DNA of 64,000 nt from positions 6,262,001 to 6,326,000 of the forward strand of contig NC_019751.1 in the NCBI RefSeq assembly GCF_000317435.1, written 5' to 3'. Origin of the DNA: Calothrix sp. PCC 6303. Lineage in GTDB: Bacteria > Cyanobacteriota > Cyanobacteriia > Cyanobacteriales > Nostocaceae. Shown piece after piece: positions 26,558 through 36,435 of this stretch. Each line of letters opens with the position of its first letter. Position 1 is the stretch's first letter. The notes under the pieces are model-generated. The model worked only from the letters and a program-made list of their open reading frames with translations, did not search any database and was not told the origin of the DNA. The position numbers and the translations under genes were made by a program.

Positions 26558-29500
26558 CTAATCTCCGATTGAACAAAAACCTGCCCATGCTTCGGGATTT
26601 TTTAAGGGTATTTCGTCGGTTTTAAACCAGGTTTGCAGGTATTCTGTAATTGTTTGTTTATGTTCTGCATCGATTTTCTGGTGATTTTGCGTCCATGTGA
26701 TTAATTCTGTTTGGGTAGAAGTTCGTAACCAGTATTGTGCTTCTGCTAATGCTTTTGCTGTGGATAAAGAAGGGGATTTAGTGGCAGAATCATCATAAAA
26801 AATATCATAAAAACGAATCATTAATAATGTAGTGGCAAAATCATCCACTGACCACAAACTACTAATGACACTAGAACTGCCAGCTTTGAGGAAACCACTT
26901 GGTAAACCAATGTATTCATCACTGGAATTTACGTCAATGCGTCCAGTTTCACAAGCTGAAAGTGTCACCAAACGACATTCCGGTAAGGAAAGATTAAAAA
27001 TATCTCCAAGTGTGAGGCACTTATTTAAATCTATTTGATTGCCATTTGCTAAACGACGATAACTATAGCTTTCAGTTGTATTTCCGCTACTATTGTCGTG
27101 ATTTACCCCACAACCCGCAAGTGCGATCGCGCTTTCTGCTGGAGAATCGGTGTTAAAGTAACCATGGCAGGAAAAATGTAAGACTTGGGCAGTTTGCAAG
27201 CTGTCAGCATGAGGCTTTTGTTGTAAAGCATCGCTAGTTGCATCACCTTTTTTCAAGACTGTTGTCGGTTGAAAATGACGTTCGATGGTTTCGACTTCGA
27301 TATTGGTGTAAAGTAAATTGTCATTCGGGTCTTGTACTGCAAAAAAGCTTTGAGATTGGTTATTAATATCTTGCCGTTCTCGCTGTTTTCTTACAAGTTT
27401 TAATAATTGACTGCTGGGTGCATACTTCACACCACAAGCAAAGCGATCAAGTAACACCTGTTGTGAGGTTAATTCAGGGATTTGCCGAGTTGAATTAGCG
27501 ATGGGTAATGCATGAAGCGGGTATAAATGCAGAAACCGATGGGGAACAAGGATCAAGGTTTCGCAACAGTCGGGAATTAGTTCGAGAACTTCATCAATAT
27601 GGAGAATACTAGCTAATTCTCCCAGTAGCGAAGCTAATTTAAACCTCCATTTAGGTTTGTTGGTATTGTAGATGTGGAGAGATTCATTCGAGAAATTATT
27701 TAATTTTTCCAAATCTTCCCTTGTAGATTCCCATTTTAAAAGCTTTTCAGCATCTTGGATAATGATAAAAGCTCGAAAACACTCAGCAAAAATATACCAT
27801 TCCACAATTGCAGTGCGATTATCGATTAAAAGTGATTTTATTTCAGTAAAACCCATTGGTGGCAACGGGATAATTTTATCTATCTTGTTGTTGCGTTCTT
27901 TCCGTAATTGATTGAGTCGAGTGGTTTCTGTGTTTTCTTCCCCACCTTGAGTTTGCAGTTCCTTTGCAGCTGCTAACCGTCGCTTTTCTTCCTCAATTTC
28001 TAATCCTACCTGTTGTAAAGCTTGGCTTTGGTTTGCTAACAGTTCGACTAAATTCCGGGTTTTGCTGCGTTCGATATATTCAATAGCTTCTCCATCTTTA
28101 CCCAATTGTAGGCAAACTTCAGCCATTCCTTGATAAAGCTTATTCCATTCCTCCGCAAGCTTTTGTTTCGCTTCCGCACCAGAGAAAATTTCACCCCGCA
28201 GTAACTCGACTGTATCAATACTCGATTTATAGGTTTGATGTGCATTTTCCCACTGTTGAGCATATTGATAGGTTAAACCCAGGTTGTATGCTGCCTCAAC
28301 ATGTATGTGGGGAAAGCTATTACGAGTGAAGATTTCTAATGAAGCTTGTAAAGGTTGAATCGCATCTTCCCAATTCTCTGTTTTATTCTCGCGGATATAT
28401 TCCCGGTAAGCTAAACCAAGATTGCTTTGAGTTTTTGCCCACATTTCGGAATTACGATCCTGTTTAAATTCTTCCAAAGCTATTTTATAAAAGTGGATCG
28501 CATCTTTCAAATTCTCTGCTTCTTCTCCCCGAATCCTATGCAAGTAAGCAGAACCAAGGTTGCTTTGAATTTCTGTCCAATCTTGAGGAAAACGATCGCG
28601 TTTATATTCTTCTAATGCTGCGTTATAGTAGCGAATCGCAACTTCCAAATTCTCCGCTTTTTCTCCCCTAATCCTATACAAGTAAGCATTACCAAGGTTC
28701 ATTTGGGTACTTGCCCACGTTTCGGGATTGCGATCGCGTTTACGTTCTTCTAATGCTGCATTATAGTAGCGAATCGCATTTTCCAAATTCTCCGCTTTTT
28801 CTCCCCTGATCCTATACAAGTAAGCATTACCAAGATTGTTTTGAATTTTTGCCCAATCTTGAGGAAAATAATCGCGTTCAAATACTTCCAAAGCTGCATT
28901 ATATTGTCCAATCGCAGCTTCCAAATTCTCCGCTTTTTCTCCCCTAATCCTCTCCCAATAAGCATTACCCAGGTTCATTTGGGCTGTTGCCCAATTTCCG
29001 GGATTGCGATCACGTTTAAATTCATGCAAAGCTAGTTTATGGTAGCGAATCGCAACTTCCAAATTCTCGGCTTTTTCTCCCCTGATCCTATTTCTGTAAG
29101 CTTCACCAAGGTTAAGTTGGACTTTTGCCCAATCTTCGGGAAAGTGATCGCGTTTAAATTCATGCAAAGCTAGTTTATAGAAGCGAATCGCATCTTCTAA
29201 ATTCTCGGCTTTTTCTCCCCTGATCCTATTTGAGTAAGCATTACCAAGGTTCATTTGGAATGTTGCCCAATTTTCAGGAGAGTACGAACGAGTAAAAATT
29301 GTTAGTAATATTTCATAACCAGCAATAACTATTTCTAAATTATTAGCTTTTTCCCCTAAAGGAAACTCACGAAGCAAAACACAAAAATTACCAATATTTG
29401 CAGCGATGTTTACAGCTTCCCTACTACTTGCTTGCGACAGTTCTGACTCTCCCCACCGCTTAAATACCGTCAGAAATTGCTCATCAAGCAGGTGTAGATT

Positions 29501-29626
29501 TTCTTCCAGCAGCGAGTGGACTTTTTTCTTATTGTTCTTGGATTTCTCAACCACCCGCAAGATTTCTTTAATTAACCCGGTATAGGATTGCTTTTCTGGC
29601 TTTGCGTTCCCAAATCCCTTTGCCAT
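26558..29626 (-). CDS. TPR-CHAT domain caspase-like protease
   Basis: 1022 residues from the ATG at 29626 with GGGAA ~8 bases upstream; the longer frame to 29686 adds 20 unconserved residues. Residues ~1-120 are a helical N-terminal region; ~120-450 carry six near-identical 46-residue TPR units ('NLGNAYLYRIRGEKAENLE' pattern) and a diverged seventh; ~500-600 is coiled-coil-like ('LEIEEEKRRLAAAKELQ'); the CHAT domain fills ~630-1020. The catalytic His is in 'VLHFSCHGYFNTDSP' (~821) and Cys in 'LVTLSACETGRID' (~892), both present, then 'GLPSGFLKAGSSSVISSLW' and the terminal 'PEAWAGFCSIGD'. CHAT proteases are caspase relatives; TPR-CHAT Csx29 is the protease of Craspase. Here there is no CRISPR locus, so the sensor input must be through the TPRs. 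First gene of the operon. Confidence 0.9.
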   Translation of the reverse strand: MAKGFGNAKPEKQSYTGLIKEILRVVEKSKNNKKKVHSLLEENLHLLDEQFLTVFKRWGESELSQASSREAVNIAANIGNFCVLLREFPLGEKANNLEIVIAGYEILLTIFTRSYSPENWATFQMNLGNAYSNRIRGEKAENLEDAIRFYKLALHEFKRDHFPEDWAKVQLNLGEAYRNRIRGEKAENLEVAIRYHKLALHEFKRDRNPGNWATAQMNLGNAYWERIRGEKAENLEAAIGQYNAALEVFERDYFPQDWAKIQNNLGNAYLYRIRGEKAENLENAIRYYNAALEERKRDRNPETWASTQMNLGNAYLYRIRGEKAENLEVAIRYYNAALEEYKRDRFPQDWTEIQSNLGSAYLHRIRGEEAENLKDAIHFYKIALEEFKQDRNSEMWAKTQSNLGLAYREYIRENKTENWEDAIQPLQASLEIFTRNSFPHIHVEAAYNLGLTYQYAQQWENAHQTYKSSIDTVELLRGEIFSGAEAKQKLAEEWNKLYQGMAEVCLQLGKDGEAIEYIERSKTRNLVELLANQSQALQQVGLEIEEEKRRLAAAKELQTQGGEENTETTRLNQLRKERNNKIDKIIPLPPMGFTEIKSLLIDNRTAIVEWYIFAECFRAFIIIQDAEKLLKWESTREDLEKLNNFSNESLHIYNTNKPKWRFKLASLLGELASILHIDEVLELIPDCCETLILVPHRFLHLYPLHALPIANSTRQIPELTSQQVLLDRFACGVKYAPSSQLLKLVRKQRERQDINNQSQSFFAVQDPNDNLLYTNIEVETIERHFQPTTVLKKGDATSDALQQKPHADSLQTAQVLHFSCHGYFNTDSPAESAIALAGCGVNHDNSSGNTTESYSYRRLANGNQIDLNKCLTLGDIFNLSLPECRLVTLSACETGRIDVNSSDEYIGLPSGFLKAGSSSVISSLWSVDDFATTLLMIRFYDIFYDDSATKSPSLSTAKALAEAQYWLRTSTQTELITWTQNHQKIDAEHKQTITEYLQTWFKTDEIPLKNPEAWAGFCSIGD
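28430..29275. repeat. Tandem 138-bp repeats encoding TPR units
   Basis: Six to seven direct repeats of 138 bp within the CHAT gene; the block TTCTC(C/G)GCTTTTTCTCCCC recurs nearly unchanged in each unit. Frame-preserving, and near-identity at the DNA level points to recent duplication or gene conversion. Confidence 0.85.
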
Positions 29627-29719
29627 GTGAGTTCCCTTTTCCCCGCACTGACTTGCTGCGTATTTACCCGTAGTAGTGATACTCATTCATACTACATGAT
29701 CCCGGAGAAAGTGCAGAAA

Positions 29720-29843
29720 CCCCACCCCCTTAACCCGCTTGCGGGGAGGGGGAATAAAAAAAATCTAGTTTTATCCTCGCAAGCTGTAGGGTAAATAAAA
29801 TCTAGTTCCCTCCTCGCAAGCGGGGAGGGTTAGGGTGGGGTTA
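29720..29843. repeat. G/C-rich inverted-repeat element
   Basis: CCCACCCCCTTAACCCGCTTG at the left and CAAGCGGGGAGGGTTAGGG at the right are inverted copies, with a second pair in between (GCGGGGAGGG / CCTCGCAAGC). A relative sits at 59517-59610. Lies in the promoter region of the CHAT operon and downstream of nothing else, so could affect its expression. Confidence 0.65.
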
Positions 29844-29913
29844 TTCGAGAACAGGGTGTAAACCCCATAAGCGCTTGATTCCGGCTAAAGCCCAACTACG
29901 AAACTAGTGCTAA

Positions 29914-32445
29914 TTACCCCTCCACTACAATCGCCTCTTCCTCCCTCTCCACAAACGATTGCACACGCGCTCGATAATCTCTCATTGTCTGATCAACCCA
30001 TTCCCGATCATTACTATTAACGTACAAATGTACAATTGGCTCACTAGCATCTGGTAATACCAATATCCAACTGTCATCATAAGGTTGGCAAATCTTCACC
30101 CCATCAATCAATTCCAGGTTTTGTGCTGGGTGAGTTTCCACCAAATACCGCATCAAAGCACCTTTGATAGTCCAAGGACAACGAATTGAATAGCTTTTGT
30201 GGACTACACGAGGCAATTCTGTTCGCACCGAAGTTAAAGAACGTTCCTGAATTGTCAGCATTTCGATTAACTTACCAATACAAAACATGGCATCAAATCC
30301 TGGATGTAACTCCGGGAAAATGAAGCCGATGTCACCACTACCACCTAAAACAACATGGTTTCGATTTTGTTGACATGTTTCCATCAAAGCTGTGGGATTT
30401 GCTTTGGTGCGGATAACTCTAGCGTCATGACGACGGGCGATTTGTTCAACTGCGCTGGATGTATGAACAGGAACCACAACACTACTGCGAGGATTGGCAG
30501 TTAGCATCATATCCACCATCAAAGCGGTGAGGATTTCACCACGAATGGGTGTACCTGATTCATCCACGAGGATCATTTGTTCGCCATTTGCGGAAACTTG
30601 GACACCGAAGTTTGCCTTCAGTGCTTCCACCACATGACCTAACTGTATAATTAAGCCTTCACGATTGGTTATAGACATTGCGGTTTGATTCAAACTGGCG
30701 TTTAGTACCACTACATCCGCGCCGAATCGATCTAGCATTTGGGGTAACACTGCACCAGACACCGCATACACATAATCGACTACAACTTTGGCGCGACTAT
30801 TACGAATTGTGTCAATGTGGATAAATTTCTCAAAAGCTGTGCAGTAAAGGTCAGCAACTTGGCTAGGGTACGCAACATCGCCAATCTCATGAATCTGCGA
30901 TCGCCTCATGTCTTCTTTGAAGAAAGCACCCTCAATTTTCTTCTCTTTGGATTTGGAAATATTAATTCCCTGGACATCAATAAACTCAATCAGGATATAA
31001 TCTGGGCGATCGGGATGGACGCGAACATGAATCCCCCCAGCAACACCCATTGTGGGGATAATTGTCCGAGCAATTGGTATTGCTGTAGCATCCAGGTTTT
31101 GGATATTTATCCCCACCGACATCAAACCCGCAATTAGGGATCTTGTCACCATCCGCGATACATTACGTTGATCACGGGAAACTGTCACTTTCGCACCAGG
31201 TTTGAGGGTTGAACCATAAGCTGCTCCCAATTTCACGGCAAATTCGGGAGTAATATCAACATTGGCTAAACCTTGGACACCCCGCTGACCAAATAAATTC
31301 CGTAGTGCTGTACTCCCCCAAATCAGGTTAATATTAAGGATTGCGCCCGATTCGATTTTTTTACTGGGCCACACCCTTACAAATGGGCTAATTTGTGCCT
31401 CTTCACCAACTGTAGAAAGTGACCCAACTATTGCCCCTTCTAAAACATGCGCTCTGCGATCAACACGGGCACCTCGTGAAATAACGCAAGCAGAAAGGTG
31501 TACTTCGTCACCAATTATACCTCCATTCCAAATGATTGGACGCTTGAGGTTAGCATCCGAACCAATGGTGACATTATCACCAATTGCTGTTCCAGCTTCA
31601 ATCTGTACTCTGGCACCAATGCGGCAGTTATCACCAATTACCGTCGGAGTTTCAATTACAGCGGAGTGGTCTATGTAAGTATTTTGACCTACCCATAAAC
31701 CGGGTGAAACCTGATTGTATGCAAAATCAAGCTTGACTTTTTGTTCTAAACCGTCGTACTGTGCCTGACGATAGGCATCCAAACTGCCAACATCACACCA
31801 ATAACCGTCAGCAACATATCCATACATTGGATCATTTTTTTCCAATAGTAGAGGAAATAGATCTTTGGAAAAATCACATTCGGTATTTGTTGGCAAATAT
31901 CCCAAAACTTCTGGTTCTAGAATATAAATACCAGTATTAACGGTATCGGAAAAAATTTCGCTAGTAGAAGGCTTTTCTAAAAATCTGTTAATGCGTCCAT
32001 GCTTGTCGGTAATCACCACTCCAAATTCAATTGGATTGGGGACGCGGGTTAAAATCAAAGTTGCTTTCGATTTTTTTTCTTTGTGAAATTGAATCGCTGT
32101 GGTTAAATCAAAATCTGTTATGCTATCGCCACTAATTACTAAAAATGTTTCGTCTAAAAGTTCGGCAATGTTTTTCACACAACCTGCTGTTCCTAAAGGC
32201 TGATCTTCTTCAACCGCATAGGTCATTTGTACTCCAAAATCGCTACCATCTTGGAAATAATCTCTTAGTGCATCAGGTAAATAATGCAAAGTTGCGATTA
32301 CTTCGTTGATATTATGCCGTTTCAGCAAATTAATGATGTGTTCGGCAATTGGTCGATTGAGAATTGGTACCATTGGCTTGGGTAAGTCGCATGTGAGGGG
32401 ACGTAACCGAGTCCCTGAACCACCTGCCATGAGCACTGCACGCAT
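29914..32445 (-). CDS. Mannose-1-phosphate guanylyltransferase / phosphomannomutase fusion
   Basis: 843 residues. The ATG at 32445 is chosen because AGGAGGA lies ~7 bases upstream and the protein then starts with the nucleotidyltransferase motif '[18 protein letters not shown]'. Domains: NTP_transferase (1-235), left-handed beta-helix hexapeptides (~250-365, e.g. '[17 protein letters not shown]'), then an alpha-D-phosphohexomutase-like region (~385-830) with '[18 protein letters not shown]' and '[16 protein letters not shown]'. The usual phosphoserine loop TASHNP is replaced ('[15 protein letters not shown]'), as in other cyanobacterial members, so mutase activity is uncertain. Supplies GDP- or other activated sugars for polysaccharide. 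Monocistronic; its 5' spacer is 600 bases long. Confidence 0.88.
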   Translation of the reverse strand: MRAVLMAGGSGTRLRPLTCDLPKPMVPILNRPIAEHIINLLKRHNINEVIATLHYLPDALRDYFQDGSDFGVQMTYAVEEDQPLGTAGCVKNIAELLDETFLVISGDSITDFDLTTAIQFHKEKKSKATLILTRVPNPIEFGVVITDKHGRINRFLEKPSTSEIFSDTVNTGIYILEPEVLGYLPTNTECDFSKDLFPLLLEKNDPMYGYVADGYWCDVGSLDAYRQAQYDGLEQKVKLDFAYNQVSPGLWVGQNTYIDHSAVIETPTVIGDNCRIGARVQIEAGTAIGDNVTIGSDANLKRPIIWNGGIIGDEVHLSACVISRGARVDRRAHVLEGAIVGSLSTVGEEAQISPFVRVWPSKKIESGAILNINLIWGSTALRNLFGQRGVQGLANVDITPEFAVKLGAAYGSTLKPGAKVTVSRDQRNVSRMVTRSLIAGLMSVGINIQNLDATAIPIARTIIPTMGVAGGIHVRVHPDRPDYILIEFIDVQGINISKSKEKKIEGAFFKEDMRRSQIHEIGDVAYPSQVADLYCTAFEKFIHIDTIRNSRAKVVVDYVYAVSGAVLPQMLDRFGADVVVLNASLNQTAMSITNREGLIIQLGHVVEALKANFGVQVSANGEQMILVDESGTPIRGEILTALMVDMMLTANPRSSVVVPVHTSSAVEQIARRHDARVIRTKANPTALMETCQQNRNHVVLGGSGDIGFIFPELHPGFDAMFCIGKLIEMLTIQERSLTSVRTELPRVVHKSYSIRCPWTIKGALMRYLVETHPAQNLELIDGVKICQPYDDSWILVLPDASEPIVHLYVNSNDREWVDQTMRDYRARVQSFVEREEEAIVVEG

Positions 32446-33051
32446 AAATCCTCCTAAGCTATTTACACCAGTTAGCTTTCGTTGTGTCACAAAGAAATGG
32501 TACTAAAAAAAGTCTGAACTTTTATCTCGACTGGGGAACCAGTGAGGGTAAAGTCTGTGTTTTAATTTAGTCCGATTCGTGTGAGAGAACCCTTGCCCTG
32601 TAATGACGAGTGACTCCCTTTGACTTTGTAAACATTCAACGAAATTGGCTTTCCTTTTAGTCTCCTACGAAGGCTCATTTTTATAAACTTCCGCAAGATG
32701 CATCTGGCGAGAGAATGAGTCTAGCTACTTGACACCCTAGCTTGTTTGTGAAGATAAAATCAAGAAGAGTGAATTTTAACTTGGTGGAATTTGGTTGGTT
32801 AGCCCTGGTGAATTATGATTTGTAGAGAGGAGCAAACAGGGAATAGGAAGTAAGCTAAGTTTATCGGCGCAAGTGCTATTGTCTGATTGACGCATAAATT
32901 GCCTAACTTGTCACTAGTTGTTATTGATAAACCTGATTTAACATAGTAAGTACTCACGACTTCTATTTTTGGCTGTATAAATTCAGCCATTATTTAAGCA
33001 ATACTGAACATATAATTTCGCAATAAGCAATTACTTCTGGAGTAAATTGGA
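32446..33051. other. Intergenic region, divergent promoters
   Basis: About 600 bases between the minus-strand sugar-nucleotide gene and a plus-strand small membrane protein. No palindrome of note or convincing frame (the 63-codon one at 32799-32990 is unlikely). Confidence 0.4.
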
Positions 33052-33243
33052 ATGTCGTCTTTAATTGTAGTTATCTTAGTTGGGCTATATGGTGCTGGTG
33101 CTTGGAAATTTTGGCAGGGATTTGAGCGGACAAATTTTCAACGCAGTTTATTAAATCGTTTAAGTTTATCTTTATTATGGCCCGTGTTATTAGTTGCGAA
33201 TAAGTCCTATCGTCGTAATTTTAGAAAAGCTCTTAAAGGATAG
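33052..33243 (+). CDS. Small conserved membrane protein
   Basis: 63 residues. One N-terminal hydrophobic helix ('SLIVVILVGLYGAGAWKFW') and a second weaker one ('LSLSLLWPVLLVANKSY') followed by a basic tail 'RRNFRKALKG', giving a likely two-segment inner-membrane or thylakoid protein. TGGAG lies ~12 bases before the ATG. Proteins of this shape occur across cyanobacteria without assigned role. Gene-like composition and position after a long spacer support it. Confidence 0.6.
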   Translation: MSSLIVVILVGLYGAGAWKFWQGFERTNFQRSLLNRLSLSLLWPVLLVANKSYRRNFRKALKG

Positions 33244-33353
33244 GGTAAATCTAATAGGGCTACGTTCTAACTCGTTCCTTGTCTCCGGCAAGGAATGCAT
33301 ATCCTTTGGCTCTGCTTCCATTCTGGATAAGAGGCGGGGTTCTTCAAAATGAG

Positions 33354-33378
33354 GGTTCCTAGGCTCTCCCTAGGAACC
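33354..33378. repeat. Perfect 10-bp palindrome
   Basis: GGTTCCTAGG-CTCTC-CCTAGGAACC, a perfect 10-bp stem with 5-base loop, between two convergent genes; a dispersed cyanobacterial-type hairpin that may stop transcription from either side. Confidence 0.7.
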
Positions 33379-33449
33379 AGTCTATGACACAAAAAGCGTA
33401 TGGAAGAAAAGCTAAAGTAAGTATTTGCTAAATCAAGATTGACGTTGTA

Positions 33450-33719
33450 CTAGAATGCTTGAATCCATTCTTTGATGGTGTATTCTGTCCAAATTTGGTG
33501 TCGCCAGTATGGATCATTTTCTACTAGTTGACGTACTATTTCTTCGCTTTCAGCTTCGTAAATTCCAAAGACTTTGGTTACGTCTTTAGTAGGTCCTAGG
33601 GTGATTAAAGTACCTGATTCTTTTTGTTTTGCGAGTCCGTCAAGATGTGCTTGTCGGTAAGGGGCACGTTTTTCTAAAACGTCTTCGCAATAACTACCCC
33701 ACATGATGTATTTTGCCAT
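33450..33719 (-). CDS. YciI family protein
   Basis: 89 residues, family length. Dimeric ferredoxin-like fold marks: 'YCEDVLEKRAPYRQAHLDGL' with the conserved R/H pair, 'GTLITLGPT', 'GIYEAESEEIVRQLVENDPY'. The His-Asp dyad of YCII (H in 'QAHLDGL', D in 'VENDPY') is retained. YciI proteins are small enzymes or lyase-like folds of poorly defined activity. 110 bases downstream of pheT on the same strand, with a palindrome between them. Confidence 0.88.
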   Translation of the reverse strand: MAKYIMWGSYCEDVLEKRAPYRQAHLDGLAKQKESGTLITLGPTKDVTKVFGIYEAESEEIVRQLVENDPYWRHQIWTEYTIKEWIQAF

Positions 33720-33743
33720 ATTTTAATGTGATTGGGAAATGGA

Positions 33744-33773
33744 AGAGAGACGCGATATATCTCGTCTCTACAT
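33744..33773. repeat. Dispersed palindromic repeat (GTAGAGACG family)
   Basis: AGAGAGACG(CGATATATCT)CGTCTCTAC, between the pheT stop and the yciI-family start; sits where a pheT terminator would be. Confidence 0.6.
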
Positions 33774-33828
33774 TCTTTTTCGGTTGTCGATGTATCTGAT
33801 GTACTTGAATTCTACTGTTAACTGATTT

Positions 33829-36267
33829 TTAGCTTCTGAGGTTGACTCCAAATTTCTCAACTAAGGTGTCACGTACTTGTTGATGTACAGGTTCTACCTC
33901 GGTTTCGGTGAGAGTGCGATCGCGTGAACGATATACTAACCTAAATGCTAAACTGCGTTGCCCTTGGGGGACGTGTTCTCCTCGGTATTCGTCGAATAAT
34001 TCCACGGAATCTAAGAGTTCTTTTCCAGCTTTGGTGATGGCTTTTTCAATTTCGGCTACACTGACTTTCACTGGGGCAAAGAAAGCGATATCACGGTCGG
34101 ATGCGGGATATGTGGAGTATGCTTGGAATTTGGGTGTTTGGATGGAATCACTATCTACTGCATCCAAAAGCACATCTAAGTCTAGTTGAAATACATATAC
34201 GGAATCTGGGAAACCCCTATCATTGCGTAGTTGTGGATGCAGTTGTCCAAATGTTCCGAGTCGATTACCACCTACCCAGAGGGAGGCTGTACGTCCAGGA
34301 TGTAAATGGGTGTCGCGGTGATCTGGTTGATATTCTACCTTTAAACCTAGTTGCCCAAAGACGTTTTCTAGGATGCCTTTAGCTTCAAACCAAGTCATCG
34401 GCTGTTCTTTACCACTCTGCGACCATTTTCCCACAGTGCGATCGCCTCCCATGATGCCAGCTATTGCATCTGCTTCAGTGAAACCGCTTTCTTCTTGCCA
34501 AAAAATTCTGCCAATTTCAAAGCCGTTGAGTGCTCCATTTCCCTGTTCTAAGTTATACTGGAAGGCATCAATTAAGCCTGCAACTAAGTCGGTGCGGAGG
34601 GCTGAATATTCTGCAAATAGGGGATTACTCAAAACTACTTGTCTTTCTTCTCCCGGTTTGACTAAGGAGTAGTGAACTAGTTCGGTTAATCCTTCTCCCC
34701 GGAATAAATAACGGAGTTTACGAGTAGTTTCTTGCTCAAAGGGTAAAAAACCGGCTTCGGCTTTCTCTGGGAGTGTGTCGCAGAAATTATCATAACCGTA
34801 AAGACGGGCAACTTCTTCAATTAAGTCAATTTCCCTTTCCAAATCCCGGTAGCGATAGGGGGGAACTGTCACCATCCAGGTGTTTTTACCACTAACTGTT
34901 AATTGACATCCTAAAGCTGATAATGTGCGTTCGACATCAGCAGGTTTGAGTTCGGCAATATCTTCTTCGTCTATTTTTACAGGTCCCAGGATATCATTTA
35001 GTCGTTCTAACCGTAGTTCTACTTGACGACTCCAAGTTTTGGGATCTGGGCGATGGTCTACTATTTCCTGGGTAATAATTATGGCACCAGCCAACTCTGT
35101 AAATAGGCTCAAGGCTCGATTATTTGCGGTTTCCAAACTAGCAAAGTTGACACCTCGCTCGTATCTTGTGGAGGCTTCACTGCGTAATCCTACTGAACGT
35201 GAGGAACGACGAATCGCCACACTATCAAATAAAGCTGCCTCTAAAATTAGACTTTGGGTACCTGGATGAACTTCACTTTCCTCACCACCCATCACACCTG
35301 CTAGGGCAACAGGGGTATTATTAGCAGTAATCAATAAATTTTGAGTCGTTAAATTTCGGGTTTGCCCATCCAAAGTTTTGAGAGTTTCCTTGGCATTAGC
35401 AAAACGCACCCCCATAGTAATTTCATTTTTGCCCGTTAGAGATTTTAAGCGATCGCTATCGAAGGCATGTAGGGGTTGTCCCCATTCCAACAACACATAA
35501 TTGGTAATATCTACAACATTATTGATCGGACGTGTCCCCGCAGAGCGTAACCGCTGCTGCAACCATTCGGGTGATGGAGCAATTGTGACATTTTCCACTA
35601 ATGTGCCGATGTATGTGGGGCAAGCTTTGGATTCATCAATTTTCAAACTCAAACTTGCGGCACCAGGAGACACATCTACCTGGGGAGGTTCCGGAATCGA
35701 TAGTTTCCCACCAGTTAATGCTGCAACTTCCCGCGCAATTCCCACCATACTCAGTGCATCCGCACGGTTTGCTGTGGCAGTTACATCCAAAACCACATCA
35801 TCCAAACCTAACAAAGGACGTACATCGCTACCTATTTGCAGGTTTTCTTCGGAAAAAATGTGAATTCCATCCACATCAGTTGGTAAACCCAATTCCTTCA
35901 AAGAACAAATCATCCCATTTGAAGGAACACCCCGTAGTTTCGCAGGTTTGATTTTCAAATCGATATTTGGCAAGAATGTGCCAACAGTGGCAACTGCGAC
36001 AAAAATATCTGCCCGTACATTCGACGCACCGCAAACAATATTTACAGCTTCACCCTTACCAATATCAACCTGACAAACACTTAATTTATCAGCATTTGGG
36101 TGTTGTTCCCGCTGTAAAACACGTCCAATTACCACACCATCAGCCCAAGTGCGACGATCTTCAATTTCTTCTACCTCAAACCCTGCCATCGTCAGGGTTT
36201 CAGCCAATTCCTCTGGTTTTAGCTTGATTTCTACCAGTTCCCGTAGCCAATTTAACGAAATACGCAT
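33829..36267 (-). CDS. pheT: Phenylalanyl-tRNA synthetase beta subunit
   Basis: 812 residues, normal for the bacterial subunit. Order: '[20 protein letters not shown]' start, tRNA-binding EMAP/OB domain (~40-155, '[20 protein letters not shown]', 'IVCGASNVR'), B3/B4 editing domain ('[20 protein letters not shown]'), B5 domain, catalytic-like core ('[20 protein letters not shown]'), and C-terminal anticodon-fold ferredoxin domain ('[20 protein letters not shown]'). Forms alpha2beta2 with PheS to charge tRNA-Phe; pheS is not here, which is usual for cyanobacteria. Start is the only ATG near the conserved N-terminus. Confidence 0.97.
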   Translation of the reverse strand: MRISLNWLRELVEIKLKPEELAETLTMAGFEVEEIEDRRTWADGVVIGRVLQREQHPNADKLSVCQVDIGKGEAVNIVCGASNVRADIFVAVATVGTFLPNIDLKIKPAKLRGVPSNGMICSLKELGLPTDVDGIHIFSEENLQIGSDVRPLLGLDDVVLDVTATANRADALSMVGIAREVAALTGGKLSIPEPPQVDVSPGAASLSLKIDESKACPTYIGTLVENVTIAPSPEWLQQRLRSAGTRPINNVVDITNYVLLEWGQPLHAFDSDRLKSLTGKNEITMGVRFANAKETLKTLDGQTRNLTTQNLLITANNTPVALAGVMGGEESEVHPGTQSLILEAALFDSVAIRRSSRSVGLRSEASTRYERGVNFASLETANNRALSLFTELAGAIIITQEIVDHRPDPKTWSRQVELRLERLNDILGPVKIDEEDIAELKPADVERTLSALGCQLTVSGKNTWMVTVPPYRYRDLEREIDLIEEVARLYGYDNFCDTLPEKAEAGFLPFEQETTRKLRYLFRGEGLTELVHYSLVKPGEERQVVLSNPLFAEYSALRTDLVAGLIDAFQYNLEQGNGALNGFEIGRIFWQEESGFTEADAIAGIMGGDRTVGKWSQSGKEQPMTWFEAKGILENVFGQLGLKVEYQPDHRDTHLHPGRTASLWVGGNRLGTFGQLHPQLRNDRGFPDSVYVFQLDLDVLLDAVDSDSIQTPKFQAYSTYPASDRDIAFFAPVKVSVAEIEKAITKAGKELLDSVELFDEYRGEHVPQGQRSLAFRLVYRSRDRTLTETEVEPVHQQVRDTLVEKFGVNLRS

Positions 36268-36435
36268 GAATCTTGTGTTGGTGCGATTAAAATCAGTGAA
36301 CAGTGAACAGGGGATAGGGAACAGGGAACAGTTAGTTCTCGCAGTTTCAGTTTTTCTATAGGTTCAGTAGTCATCGGGGATTTAACCTTATGACTGCTGC
36401 CTTCTGCCTCCTGTCTTGTGCCTTTCCTAAAGAAA
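36268..36435. other. Spacer with CAGTGAACAGTG-type direct repeats
   Basis: At ~36295-36335 tandem GTGAACAG/GGGAACAG units, the same kind of repeat that extends the hisC frame at ~19690. Upstream of pheT; nothing coding. Confidence 0.45.

Noticed and set aside
24518-29626. Calling the CHAT operon a Craspase or gasdermin system
   Set aside because: No gRAMP/Cas genes or CRISPR repeats are present, and neither partner shows a recognisable Csx30 or gasdermin signature, so only domain-level analogy is claimed.
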